From positions 253,001 to 317,000 of the forward strand of contig MSED01000011.1 of assembly GCA_002099365.1 (NCBI GenBank): a DNA stretch of 64,000 nt, given 5' to 3'. A program made the translations under genes and the position numbers. Within the stretch, counting starts at the first letter, position 1, and each line of letters opens with the position of its first letter. The notes beneath the pieces were generated by a model. The model worked only from the letters and a program-made list of their open reading frames with translations, was not told the DNA's origin and did no database searches. Shown in pieces: positions 32,860 to 44,579 of this stretch. This DNA is from Phialophora verrucosa (Eukaryota; Ascomycota; Eurotiomycetes; Chaetothyriales; Herpotrichiellaceae).

Positions 32860-32936
32860 TGAACGTGAACACGAGGCTCCCCACGCTCACGAGGATGTTC
32901 CCGTCGTCGGTCGTGCACGTGCTTCCGCGAGCTTCA
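32860..32936 (+). mobile_element. short duplicate of a virus-like segment
   Basis: ATGAACGTGAACACG, then a 43-base run identical to bases next to the 22.5 kb virus-like gene, running from CTCACGAGGATGTTC to GTGCTTCCGC. It is flanked on both sides by sequence unlike the block. Too long to be chance. Confidence 0.8.
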
Positions 32937-33116
32937 ATCATCGTCTTCATCATCTTCATCCTCATTATCTCGATCCTCATCTTCATCTCCTTCACCCTCC
33001 ACACGCCTCGCTCGATTTTCCCACCTATACTTCACCAACGTAGCGATCCCTTCTCCTCAGGTGGCACTACATAAGGGAAATCTCCAAGGCCGTCCACTCC
33101 CTCGAGACTTCCCCAT

Positions 33117-34680
33117 CTATCTCCGATTTCCAAAGCCAGGACTTCCATCATGCTCTTGCGCGCCCATTTCTTCGGTGTTGCCCATATTTGACCATTGAAC
33201 ACTTGTTCTCGGTCCTTCTCCCATCCAGTCAACGAGTATATTGGACATCGCCGTAGCGTCGTTGGCCGACATAGTCTGCGAGGTAGGGGTCAGGAGAGTC
33301 CGTGGGGTCACTGCAGGTTTGCCGGCACCGTCTTTGCCACGGCGCGGAGTGACGGGGTGGAATGTGACCGAGTTGCCAGGTGTGTTTGGTTTGATGACCG
33401 TAGAGCTTCTTGCACTGCGTCTAGGGTGAACAGGCTTCTTGCCTTTGTTGGCTTCTTCCTCCTCGTCCGTGCTGTCCTTGTACTCGTCATCGTCCTCGCC
33501 GTCCTCATCGCTGTCGTCGCTGTCATCGTTGTCATCGGAATACTCGGTGAGCTTCAACAGAGCTTTCGTGGACTTGGTATCGGTCTTGCTCTTGGTGCCA
33601 CGTGCAGCGCGTTTGGGTTGCTTGTTCTTTGCTTTGGCAGCGTCGCTGTCTGGACCTGCGCCCTGAGCCATGCCTTCTTTTTCCACCGTGACTCCACTAG
33701 GGGGCACGTTGGTGAGCAAGTTGATAGCATTGCCTTGGATCTCGAGAAAAATGAGCAAGGTGGCCTGGACATCGACGCGGAGGATGCGCAACGCTGTGAT
33801 CGTGGCATTGGTGGCCTCCACGACTGCAATAGCCTGGGTGAAGGTTGGCTCGTGGCGGATATTCTCGATGAGGGTCGCAGCCAACTAATTATTTCATCAG
33901 CGCATCCTAGGGAGAGGGTCTGGTTGGAGGTTTAGGTCCTGCTTACCTCGCCGATCAGATCTCGCGTCTCTTGCGGGACTGGGCTCGGGGTTGGAGAGTC
34001 TTGCTCGAAGTACTGGACCACGGTAATCAGCAGAGGATTCGGTAGGCGAAATGTGATACGCATCTTGAGGGGCACGTACTTCTCGGATACGAGCGTTGAG
34101 GCCGCGGTCGATTGAAGTATCAGAATCCTCATGCGCTGCACCAGGTATACGAGGTCGATGATGGCAAAAGGGAGAGAGATGTCAACGGAGCAGGTCAGGG
34201 AGCCGGCCGGGACGAAGTGGGTGTGTCGGTGGTAGACGGCAGGCAGGTCGTAGAGCTTGGTTGCCTCCAAGGAGTCCCAACTGTCGGTGAGGGAGCGGAA
34301 GACTTCGGTCACACGGCCACAGGCCTTCGTATGTGTACGCGTACGGCTTGGTGGGTGTCTTGAGGGAGACTGCGTGCGAGATGACCTGGAGGCCTCGTGC
34401 CAAGAGCTCGTCGTAGGAGAGATGTACTGCGCTCTTCAGCGTGGGAAGCGAGGTAGGGTCTTCGTAAAAGTTGAGGTTTTCGACCTTGCACTGGACGGTG
34501 CTGGGACCGAGGTTAGCACAGGCAACGAGACGGGTGCCGGTTTCGTACACGTCGCGGTTATGATTGACCCAGTTCAGCCCGCCCACTCGCCACCTCTAGC
34601 GGCGGCGCCGTGGAAGACGATGTCATGGAGAACTTGACGACGAAGCGGCCGACTTTGGGACTGCCCAGCGTCAGACTTGT
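33117..34680 (-). pseudogene. host gene related to the 24.8-26.6 kb locus, frameshifted
   Basis: The minus reading starts somewhere near 34680. It passes through GAAARGGEWAG, shifts frame to LNWVNHNRDVYETGTRLVAC, and shifts again near 34325 to VTEVFRSLTDSWDSLEATKL. It reaches LIGE at 33947, has a clean 62-base intron (33946-33885, GTAAGC to TTAG), and continues LAATLIENIRHEPTFTQAI. Next come a long acidic region (SDDNDDSDDSDEDGEDDDE) and TSQTMSANDATAMSNILVDW, the motif shared with 25.5 kb, with a stop at 33117. Two single-base frame changes may be decay or assembly error. Function unknown; the acidic tail suggests a nuclear protein. Confidence 0.5.
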
Positions 34681-34811
34681 TCAAGGATGTGTGGTGTCAT
34701 GGCTTTCGCGTAGAGGGTGAACCGCGAGGTACTCATTAGGTCCTCACCCGCTCGAGCGTCTGTTTGCCCGCCACGGGGTCCCCTTCCTGTACGGCACGGA
34801 CGAAATTGTAC

Positions 34812-35262
34812 TCAGGTATGCCGTGCAGGAAGGGCGGCTCTTCTGCGGAGACATGGCTCGCCAAGTTGAGGGAGTTGCACGGCGGTGTTTTCGGATCGTT
34901 TATGCGTCTGAGTGCCTCCACCGGGCTTTTGGTGCGTGTCACTGGGGGGCCTTCCTTATCCCCTAGGTTATGGTAAAGTCACCGTTGGCACTTTGACCAG
35001 GTCTCGGAGAACTGCCAGGTGACTCCTGGCCTCGTCGAGGATTCGTAACTGCTTACTGGACGGTGCGGAAGGTCGTCCTCCGCCTGAGCGGCGGGTAAGG
35101 TGCCTATTTTCGTTCCATCCAGGCGTCATAACCTCTTGGATAAAGTTGGGTGCTGCCTGGTTCGGCTGTGTTGCCTCTTCAGACGGGGGGGCAGAAGTAT
35201 TTAGTCCGGGCTTTCCCCTCTTCGACTCAGAGACAATCCTTCGCTCGTACCGGCCGCCGCAG
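34812..35262 (+). repeat. dispersed repeat family C, copy 2
   Basis: Same ordered blocks as 27050-27262 but with about 200 bases of extra internal sequence. It lies just upstream of HNH paralogue B, whereas copy 1 lies downstream of paralogue A. Confidence 0.8.
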
Positions 35263-35580
35263 CATCTTCACAAACTACTCATCCTCCCCAGTCTCGACAT
35301 CCCGATATACGCTCGGTTTCTCATCCACACCCTCCCAATCCACCACTGCTCGTCGCACATCTTCTGGCTCGCCGTTTTCCGCCTCGCCCTCAGCGAGTCC
35401 CCTCTTCCACAGAGCAATCAACAACCAAAATCAATCTCAACCCCAGATTCCCGACACCGACTATAACGCGAGCGCATTCTCCTCGTTCAGCAGCAGCACC
35501 AGCACTTACCCCGGCTTTGGTGGCGCAAGTTTAAGTCGATAACTTCTCCCTGCATTCTCACTGCATCGCTTCTTGCCGCC

Positions 35581-36872
35581 ATGGATTCTACAGATGGACT
35601 TGAGCAGGAATTTCATGACTCAAATCGCCTTCAGCTGCTGCAAAGGCTGGCCGACGCTCTCGGTGCACCTGTACCTCCAACAGCATGGGCCTGCTTGTGG
35701 TTGTCAGATATCACGATGCTTTCGCAAGTCGTGTCTGCAGCTGAAATCCACCCAGATGTGTGGAAAAGCTATTTCAGAAATATCGAAACCCAACTAAGAT
35801 TGGTCCAAACATGTACGGTGATCACGTATCTTACCACCGGAAATCACTAATATTGTCTAGGGACTCAACGAAAAGGACCTTCCTCCGCGGCCTCTACTCC
35901 ACGTCGATCCAACCCCCTGCAGTTGCTACCTTCCAGCCCCGTACAACCATCTCCGGCAGCTGGCAGTCGTGGGCAAAAGCGGACTAGTAGTGGACGGCCA
36001 CTATCAATCCCACAACCACCTACCCCACTACAATCATTGCTGGCACAGCAGCAGCCTTCGGCGCACAGCAGTCCAAGCCAATCGGGTATTACTCGCTCAC
36101 ACCGAGCGCGGGAACTGGTGAGTCTATCTCAAGCCCTTACGTCGGTCTAAACAGCTTGGCTCATACTTATCACTATATCTAGTGCCGCGAGAGAGACCAA
36201 CTGAAATGTGTTGTGACGAGGACCGGCGAACCGATCGAACTCGCTCATATCTACCCATTCTCTATGCGATATGAAATTGACGCCGCCGCGAGCTCACCAT
36301 CCTCGCTCTCCTTTTGGAATACCTTACGAAAATTTTGGTCCGAAGAACGCGTGGATGCTTGGTATCACGCCGTATTTCCCACCGGCACTGAAGTTTGTCA
36401 AAATCTTATCTGTCTGGCTCCGCACGTGCATGCATATTGGGGGAAGGCATATTTCGCCCTGAAACCCATCAGATTATCAGCAGACAACAAAAGACTTGAT
36501 GTACAGTTTTATTGGCTGTCGAGAAGCCTCTATGTTCCAGAAGTTAGTCTGGCAACCGTTCCATCACTATCAGGAGATTTAGGCGGCGGTCCAAACCTGA
36601 CAAAGCTATGGAATTGTGAGACCGAGGAGAAAATACATTCCGGACACGAACTTTCTCTCACGACCGATGACCCCGAATCACGGCCGCTACCTGATATTAG
36701 GTTGCTGGAGATGCAGTGGTTTTTGAACCGGATAACAGCAATGAGCGGAGCGGCCGAAGCCCCGGACGATTCCGATGACCCTGACGATGGCGAAGGCGAA
36801 TGTTGGGGCTTTGAGAGTAGGGAAGATGACTGGGACTGGGAATCGGACGAGACTGTAGGAAGACATTTCTAG
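35581..36872 (+). CDS. HNH-nuclease-domain protein, paralogue B
   Basis: Three exons (35581-35812, 35861-36117, 36183-36872) with introns of 48 and 65 bases, all GT-AG and phase-consistent, give about 392 residues. An N-terminal helical domain (RLQLLQRLADALGAPVPP, WACLWLSDITML) is followed by a proline/serine/glutamine-rich linker. The HNH_2-like core is CRERDQLKCVVTRTGEPIEL with AHIYPFSM (histidine of the HNH motif present). Then come FWSEERVDAWYHAVF, TEVCQNLICLAPHVHAYWGK and an acidic, tryptophan-containing tail (SREDDWDWESDE). It is the more complete of the pair and the one to use as reference. Nuclease role is inferred from the family; target unknown. Confidence 0.8.
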
Positions 36873-37119
36873 GAGGGAGGTTTCCCTACACAGCTGCCAG
36901 GAATGCAAGGATTGCAGCGAATGGTCTCGCTCCGTGGGGGTTGGGGGAGTCTTGAGTGGTGGCAAGGGAGTGAGAATGAGGATGAGGATGAGGATGAGAA
37001 TTAAGCAATTCAACTACGGAGGAGCCAGGTCTGAGGATGAGCAGCTCAGCTTAGCCCAGCTCATCATTCATTCATTTATGGTAAAGTAGCCTCAAGCATA
37101 GGACTAGTTATAGTATGAA

Positions 37120-38020
37120 CAACCATGTCGTACACGCATGCTGACGACCGTGGTCGTGAACGGGGACAAAACCACGTACAACACGTACACAATCGGGCCA
37201 GCCAGCATGTGCATGTGCGCGTTCATGATCTGCTATACATGCTACAGCACCTACGAGGTCATCCGGCCGTGCAGGCCCACGTGTGTAGGCATATCCATGA
37301 ATGACCAGGAACAACTCCGGGTGCTGGGACGAGAACTCGGTACATGGGAATCCCACGGTGCGCCTCAGCGTGGTGGTGTGCAACACGGGCATCCTCGCGT
37401 CCAGGCACTGGGCGTCTACCGTCAAGGTTCAACCCGGATATCATTGGAGACTACCACACCTTGATGGTCAGGCAGGGCATGAGAAGCGTGAGCTTGGTCC
37501 CCGTCCGAGACCGGCGACCTGATCAGCTACGGCGTGCGGATGAGGAAGGGGTACAAAGCAGACTATCGTGCCAAGGTAGGTGGTCATCAACAGGGCCAAC
37601 AGGCCGCGCATGAACGTGATGGTGATGGTGAACGAAAACAGGGACAGCCAGCTGACCACGTGGGCAAGAGAGTGGTCATGGACACGACTATCGACATGGA
37701 GAAACTCTCGGATGCGAGCGAGGACATGACCGCGCACACGCCCACGGACGGGGACGTCACCGCGGACATGGTAATCATCATACCCAACTGCGCCAGAGTG
37801 ATCCCCAAGTGGGAGCTACTGACGAGCGGCACCGAGCCTATCAACATGTCCACGACTCTGACGCATACGCCTGATCGACGACATGTCGCTGCCCGTGCCC
37901 GCGCACTTGAGCGCAATCGAGGTGAACAACAACTTGGCCACCATCAGTCTGTACTGGGACGACAAGCCGAGCGTAGAAAACCACCTGGTCAGGGTGCGGC
38001 ACAAGTACAGAAGGCAATAA
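37120..38020 (+). mobile_element. second virus-like segment (unknown protein, frameshifted)
   Basis: Same texture as the 8-24 kb block: GC-rich wobble and frame changes with few stops. The plus reading goes VVVNGDKTTYNTYTIGPAS, then PTVRLSVVVCNTGILASRHW, NPDIIGDYHTLMVRQGMRSV, VMDTTIDMEKLSDASEDMTA and DVTADMVIIIPNCARVIPKW. It ends HLSAIEVNNNLATISLYWDD plus KPSVENHLVRVRHKYRRQ and a stop at about 38020. Tyrosine codons preceded by C create stops on the opposite strand, supporting plus. No family is recognised, and it is not a visible duplicate of any part of the main block, so it may be a missing piece of the same element. Confidence 0.5.
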
Positions 38021-38780
38021 CCATATCCATTGAGCCCAACACTGACGCACTGGAACGAGAGCTCAGCTTGCGCGATGCCAACCATGACTCCCTCACGGAT
38101 ATCGCCCGCAGCATCCTCGCGCGGGCCGGAGGTAGACCTGGAACAGTCGATAGCATAGGCGGTACAACGATCATAGCGCTGGCCGTCATCTCGCTGTCCT
38201 TCCGCCTCCAGTGCGGTCAGGAAAGGACCGCCGAGCTCCATGTCCTCGAGGAGAAGCACATGGTAGGGCCACTGCGTACTCCTATCCGCGCGTCCAACAG
38301 AAGACCTGGGCCACCTCAAACGGCCGCCCTGTGCGGACTGCGCCGCAGTCCCCGTGAGACTAAACCGGTGAGCGCCCGCACAACACCAGGAGCCTGGCTG
38401 GGTGGCGGGAAGAACGGCAGTCGAGAGAGAGAGAGAGAGAGCGCGCAACCCCCCCACAGGACCTCACGCCGAAACAACGGGCCTCCTTGGATGGTGTTTT
38501 GGGGTGTGGACGAGAGAGTCGCCGTGCCGTGGCGAGCAGACGAGATGTGTCGAGGAGTCATCACAACCTGCGTGGAGGAGGGGAAGAGAAAAGGAAAGAC
38601 ACGGGACAGATGGACTGGTTGATCTTTCATATGTATTTGACTGCTACTGTATGGAAGCGAGACCCGAGGAACCCGTGTATGCGCTTAACAGGGTGGAAAT
38701 GTTCCGTATCTGACCAGCAGCCCGCTGGGTTTCAAACTGTCAGGGCCTGTCGTTTCTGCTTAGTCGAGACCCAGAAATCG
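38020..38780. other. uncertain sequence between virus-like segment and minisatellite
   Basis: 38030-38300 is still GC-rich and open on both strands. A short GA microsatellite lies at 38421-38441. No family recognised. Confidence 0.35.
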
Positions 38781-38785
38781 AAGAG

Positions 38786-38905
38786 GAGACTCGTCAACGC
38801 AGAGATGACTCGTCAACGCAGAGATGACTCGTCAACGCAGAGATGACTCGTCAACGCAGAGATGACTCGTCAACGCAGAGATGACTCGTCAACGCAGAGA
38901 TGACT
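38786..38905. repeat. 19-base minisatellite, about six copies
   Basis: Units GAGATGACTCGTCAACGCA repeat exactly, with a truncated unit at each end. Confidence 0.95.
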
Positions 38906-38999
38906 GCCCGGGTGTAAGGAACTAACGAAGACGCTCGCGGCGGAGGTGGACAGCATCGGCAACACGCCAAACCACGGTGTATGTATTGCTTGTATCCCG

Positions 39000-39870
39000 A
39001 TCTTCTCTTGCTTGTATACCGGTCTTCTCTTGATCCGAGGCTCCCATCGCCTTCCTTGTCGTCGGTCAATCGATTACGACCCAGATGAGGAGCTGAAATA
39101 TGGGCTTCAGCGAGATGAAGGCGATCGCACCCAGGCCAACAATGCAGCCACTATCGAAGAAGCTTTAGTGATCCGAACTTCGAGAACTTCGAGCGAATCT
39201 TACATCCCAAACACCCCAGTGGATCATCGAGTTCGATTGCAAGTGAGGCGTGTTGCGAAGGATGCGCACAACGAGTGATTTCGCGGCTGCGTGAGGGAAA
39301 AGGATCGCGCCGACAAGGAGGCCAGAATGGAGCAATCGAGACAAGCATGAACTGAGAGAGGTTCTCCTGCGTAGCTGATTTGTGTGCGACAAATGTGAAT
39401 GAAGAAACTGTTGTGTGCAAGCTTATTGCTTGTGTAACGCTCTTCTCTTGATCCGAGGCTCAAACCACGGTGTATTGCCTGTATAACGGCCTTTTCTTGC
39501 TTGTAAATGACCTTCTATTGCTTGTAAATGACCTTCTATTGCTTGTAAATGACCTTCTCTTGCTTGTAACCGACCTTCTCTTGCTTGTAACCGACCTTCT
39601 CTTGCTTGTAACCGACCTTCTCTTGCTTGTAACCGACCTTCTCTTGCTTGTAACCGACCTTCTCTTGATCCGAGGCTCCAATCGCCTTCACTGCCGGTCA
39701 ATCGATTGCGACGACGCAGATGAGGAGTTGGGATTGAGATATGGTCTCGGGACCAGAATTCGTGCCATCGAGACATGGACGGACTGAGAGTTTCTCCTGC
39801 GTGGCTGATTTGTGTGCCACAAAATGTGAATGAAGCTTTTGTGTGTTAGCCGGTTGCTTGCCTCGAAGTG
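39000..39870 (+). repeat. tandem segmental duplication of about 430-640 bases
   Basis: CTCTTGATCCGAGGCTCC(C/A)ATCGCCTTC with GGTCAATCGATT occurs at about 39028 and again at 39661. The block from GAGAG(G/T)TTCTCCTGCGT to GTGAATGAAG occurs at about 39355 and 39786. The plus reading of the left copy (DPDEELKYGLQRDEGD) is coding-like; the right copy is altered. The 21-base array at 39490 lies between the copies. Confidence 0.75.
39490..39670. repeat. 21-base minisatellite, about 8.5 copies
   Basis: Units CCTTCTCTTGCTTGTAACCGA, with early units carrying AAATGA in place of AACCGA. Multiples of three keep all frames open, so ORFs across it are not genes. Confidence 0.95.
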
Positions 39871-40119
39871 CGTCGATCGTGTTCAATTGGGAACGATTCG
39901 GGTGTAGGGAGGATCTGTTCGAGCTTTTCTGGTCCATTTTGGAGACTGAAGAAGGTCGCGCAGCTAGCAGTGACACATGAGTTCGGATGCAAGAACAGAT
40001 GTATAGACAGACAGCCACTTCGGCTATTGAGCTGGACGGCGAAGGACAGCGTGGGCTTTTCGGGGTGGTCGGCGCATGCCCACCCGCCTCGACGTGGTGC
40101 TGCCGCGGCCAGGGCGAGA

Positions 40120-42990
40120 AGAGAGCCAGTTGTGGAGCGGCGATCCAGCGTCGACAGGCACGTCGACGGCGGAAGCGTGTGCTGAGCATCTGAGATGGTC
40201 GAGGCGATGGGCGGGCGAACACATCAACGAGCATGCCACATACCTCAGAGAAGCATGCAACCAACTGCAAGCTGCGGATAAAGGCAGAATTAATCAAATA
40301 CCATGGAATATAGTTCCGCCATACATTGCATCCACTATCGTGCTTATCAACAAGGTACTCCAGCAACCCTCACTGAACGAGATCCTCCAGCAGATCCAAG
40401 ACGCTGCCAAGGGGATACAGAACGTCCAAAGAGACATGACCGGCTCGGTAGGAGCGAGAACCGCCTCGTTGAACACCGACAGCTTCACCGGAGTCAAAAC
40501 TACGAGGACATCGTGAGCGCAGGTGGCCGCGCAAGCTAAGGGCTCGACGCTTCCACCACCACCACCGGCTCAGCAGGGTATACACGTCTCTCAGAATCAC
40601 ACAACAGTGACGGCACACAAAGATCGCGTGGTTACTGTCAAGCTGAATGACCATGGCATTGTTCAACGCTACCGAACTCAGCCCGCCGCCCGGGTCAGGA
40701 AACAAGCACAGACCTCGATCCGCGACAATACCGCCACCAAATTGATCAAGATCGTGGCGGCACGCTCAAGAGCCGCGACATCCCAATATTCGCCTGCACG
40801 ACCGCAGGAGCTATACAGCTCAAGAAGAACAACAGATGACCTCAAGACCTCGAGGAAGAAAGAAATAGGACGGGTCGAACAAGCTGAACAGTTGCGAAGC
40901 ATCTAATGGCATGTCGCACGAGTAGAAGACAACACTCGGCCCCGAACAGATGATACATGCCACACTGGTACCATCCACGAGCCCAGACTGCCAGCAGGCC
41001 CTGCTCCGTCTCAGAGAACGAGTCAGCACCCTAATGCACCGACTGACCTCACGGCATCAGGATCTAGCACCGCTGCCCATGCGACTCAGAAACAAGCACC
41101 GCCGGCTCAGACATCTATGCCAGCACAAACATCCTTAGGAGTCCCGGCACTTCTCGAAACAGTAACAGTACAAGCACCCGCAGGCCAGTCTATCGAAGAG
41201 GAGTGGACAGCGCCAGCGATACAACCATCACTTACGCAATAACAAGCACACTTACCAATCGACCCGCAGTCGAGAGCAATAGAAGAGCCTTTCTCTTTTA
41301 CTTAAGCCTTGGAGGAAAGCCAACACCTACCATTATCCTATCCATTGGAAGGGACAGAAGGAGAACTAGCCACTCTCGATGCAGACGTCTAGCTGGACAA
41401 CATATTCTTCAGGACCGATGGATCCGGGAATACGATATCCTCACCATCTAAGAACCGTGGCGCTACCCGTTCATCCCAACATGCTACCAAGGCGTGGGCC
41501 GACGGAGAAGGAGCCTTATTACGTCTACTCGATGTGTCGGGGGCCTTTGACAACGTTTCTCGACCATGGCTGTTGCATAATCTCAGGGCGCGACGAGTAT
41601 ATCGGACCCTTGTACAAAGGATCGACTCCTTCTTGAGGGCTCGATCATCTACCATTAAGCTCCAGGAGTATCCTGCACCACCAGTACCCATCCAGACCGG
41701 AATACCTCAAGGATCTCCGCTCTCTCCGATACTCTATCTGTTCTACACCCCGGGTCTCATGGAGGTATGTAACGCCGACAACACTGAGGCTTTCGGATAT
41801 ATCGACGACGTCGCCATTCTCGCCACTAGTCCATCGGTACAACACAATTTTCCTTAGTCAGCCTCCGACAAGCCTACCGCGCAATGATTATCCCACAGAT
41901 GCTCTTCGGCTGCTCAACGTAGCACATTCCTAGACGGAAAAGCCGAGGAAGAGGCAGTGCTATGCTCAACACAATCACCCGGATTCAGCGACGAGCAGCA
42001 GAGATCATCATAGGCGCCTTTTAGCGGCGGTGGATGTCGAGGCACATCTGCTGCCGGCGACGCAGCAACTCGAAAAGACGGCTTTTGAATCGACCATGCG
42101 AATCTGCACCACGCCACTCCATGCAGATATGGCTTCGGTGGGAGGTAACAGCAAAACTCAGAGTCTGCTGGACCGATTCTCCAACATTTTAAAGGATGAG
42201 TACAACATCAAGCTCGACCGACTGGAAAAGCGCCAACCACACTTCGTGCCTCCATCGCGGACTCCGCCGTTCACTCAAATTACTGAATGCCCAGAGATTG
42301 CAATCGGGGAACATGATGCAACAGAATCGGTAGCACTGCGCGTGTCCACTGATGGCAGTGGCATCAACGGCCATGTCGGTGCTGCAGCGATAGCACCGAT
42401 GCTACGTACACGGTGCATCCAAGCAACCAGGACAGCATACATAGGCACGGCAACCTCATCCACTGTGTACGCAGCCGCGTTGAAAGGGATTGAGCTGGCG
42501 GTCCGGATCGCACTCGACGTTGACGAAACAACAAACACCGCCGGTAGGTACTTCATCTTCACCGACAATTAAGTCACCATCCGCCAGGCCATCAAGGTCG
42601 AATGGGACCAGAACCAGAACCGGGAATCGGCAAAACACGGTAGGGACCTTTTCTGGCTTGGGGTCAGGCCGGGAAAAGGGGCCGTAACCGCCCATTTCGG
42701 CACCGCTCAGTCATCACACAGATGCGCAATGACAAATATCGGCCTATTGGCGCATCTTCATTCGATCAACAAGGCTGATACTGACCAATGCCCCTGCGGT
42801 CATGGACGACACATCCCTGCTCGAGTGCCGGAACTGGTGCGAGGAACGACAACGAATGTGGGCAGGCAAAAACTCCATATGTGGACATCAACCCGTTCTC
42901 TACAGCTCGTCAACGGCGGCACACGCAGCAAAGATGATGATCAGGACGAGACTGCTCGAGCGGCCCCGTCTATAGGACTCCAATATTTGT
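40120..42990 (+). mobile_element. degenerate non-LTR retrotransposon (LINE) with gag-like ORF, RT and RNase H
   Basis: Order of parts: a gag-like ORF at 40120-40906 (SLNEILQQIQDAAKGIQN, then a proline run, then VVTVKLNDHGIVQRYRTQ). Broken sequence follows to 41500. Then comes a reverse transcriptase palm: SGAFDNVSRPWLLHNLRARR, TGIPQGSPLSPILYLFYT (the PQGSPLSP motif) and FGYIDDVAILA, with the catalytic YIDD at about 41800. An RNase H domain lies at 42330-42600 (STDGSGINGHVGAAA, ALKGIELAV, FIFTDN, with TAA where a glutamine is expected). The LINE C-terminal zinc element ADTDQCPCGHG is at 42775. No endonuclease domain is readable. Many stops and frameshifts show it is inactive. The element type resembles fungal Tad-like LINEs. 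Confidence 0.85.
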
Positions 42991-42994
42991 AAAG

Positions 42995-43222
42995 CGTCGA
43001 CGAGTGATTGTTGTTATGCAGAAGTTGAGGAGGGCCAGGAAAGGCCTAACAAGGGCACAGACACAGGACAATCATAGGGACTACGAAACAGGTGTACTTA
43101 CGTGGAGAAGAAGGGGAAAGCAATTCTATGACAGCAGGACGGCTGGCTCTCTAGAAGCAAAACGGGGGAGACACCTGTATTTAGAGTCGTACGCTGCATA
43201 GCTACCTAGGACAGGCTATGAA
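42995..43222. other. 3' flank of the LINE, no gene seen
   Basis: A short basic ORF (43004-43201) follows the element and may be its tail. Nothing else was recognised. Confidence 0.4.
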
Positions 43223-43908
43223 ATCAGTCAACCAGTCAATCAGTCAATCAGTCAATCAGTCAATCAGTCAATCAGTCAATCAGTCAATCAGTCAATCAGT
43301 CAATCAGTCAATCAGTCAATCAGTTAATCAGTCAATCAGTCAATCAGTCAATCAGTCAATTAGTCAATTAGTTAATCAGTTAATTAGTTAATCAGTCAAT
43401 CAGTTAATCAGTCAATCAGTCAATCAGTCAATCAGTCAATTAGTCAATCAGTTAATCAGTTAATTAGTTAATCAGTCAATCAGTTAATCAATCAATTAGT
43501 CAATCAGTCAATTAGTCAATCAGTTAATTAGTTAATTAGTTAATTAGTCAATTAATTAATTAGTTAATTAATTAATTAGTTAATTAGTTAATTAGTTAAT
43601 TAGTTAATTAGTTAATTAGTTAATTAGTTAATTAGTTAATTAGTTAATTAGTTAATTAATTAATTAGTTAATTAGTTAATCAGTTAATTAGTCAATCAGT
43701 TAATCAGTCAATTAGTCAATTAGTTAATCAGTTAATCAGTCAATCAGTCAATCAGTCAATCAGTCAATCAGTCAATCAGTCAATCAGTCAATCAGTCAAT
43801 CAGTCAATCAGTCAATCAGTCAATCAGTCAATCAGTCAATCAGTCAATCAGTCAATCAGTCAATCAGTCAATCAGTCAATCAGTTAATCAGTCAATCAGT
43901 CAATCAAT
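43223..43908. repeat. 8-base satellite, about 85 copies, with a C-to-T core
   Basis: The outer parts are near-perfect CAGTCAAT units. From about 43340 to 43730 they are progressively replaced by CAGTTAAT, TAGTCAAT and TAGTTAAT, with AATTAATT variants in the centre. No ORF spans it. Confidence 0.95.
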
Positions 43909-43919
43909 CGACTCTCAGG

Positions 43920-44132
43920 ATGCAGATATTGTTGGACTTAACTGAATATGATATTATTATTGAAACTATGAAATTGCGCCACCACAGCTGTTTGTGTGAA
44001 ACCATGAAATCGCGCAACCCCAGCCGTGTGTGTGAAACCATGAACTTGCGCGACCACAGCTGTATACGTCGAACTCGATTTAATGATCTTGTTGAAACCA
44101 TGAAATTATACCACCACAGCTGTGCGCGCGCG

Positions 44133-44204
<72 letters not shown>

Positions 44205-44420
44205 AGTGCGTGGCTGGGAAGGTTGCCCGATGGCCTGCAGATGCAGTGTTGGACTCAATTGAATATGATATTATTGAAACTATGAAATTGTGCACCACAG
44301 CCGTGTGTGTTGGACTCAATTGAATGATCTTATTGATGCCATGAAATTGTGCACCACAGCTGTGCGCGTGTGTGTGCGCGTGTATGTATATATGTATGTA
44401 TGTCTGTGTGTGGGAAGGTC
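43920..44420 (+). repeat. dispersed repeat family B, tandem cluster with GT tract
   Basis: At least five partial units share (TGGACT)CAATTGAATATGAT, then GAAAC(T/C)ATGAAATTG, then a CCACAGCTGTG block. A pure GT run of about 33 dinucleotides lies at 44135-44201. Short ORFs over the GT tract are artefacts. Confidence 0.9.
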
Positions 44421-44579
44421 AATCGAGGCCCTGTCAAGACGCGGCCAAAGCATCACAGGCCGTACGTATGCCCGAGTAGGCCTTCGCAACTACATCGTCA
44501 CAAACACCCACACGCAATAATACCGTAGACCTCCATAACTACATAGTCAGGCGTCGCCCCCGACCCCTTTGAATGTGAC

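Noticed and set aside
37534..38622. 362-codon plus-strand frame
   Set aside because: It mixes virus-like sequence, repeat and filler and changes composition several times; only the internal stretches up to about 38020 look coding.
39423..39787. ORFs with SKRRSVT or EGRLQAR heptads
   Set aside because: Translations of the 21-base minisatellite in several frames.
43223..43908. CRISPR-like array
   Set aside because: Units are 8 bases and contiguous with no spacers; a satellite in a eukaryotic genome.
44080..44323. ORFs with CV and TH runs
   Set aside because: Translations of the GT dinucleotide tract.
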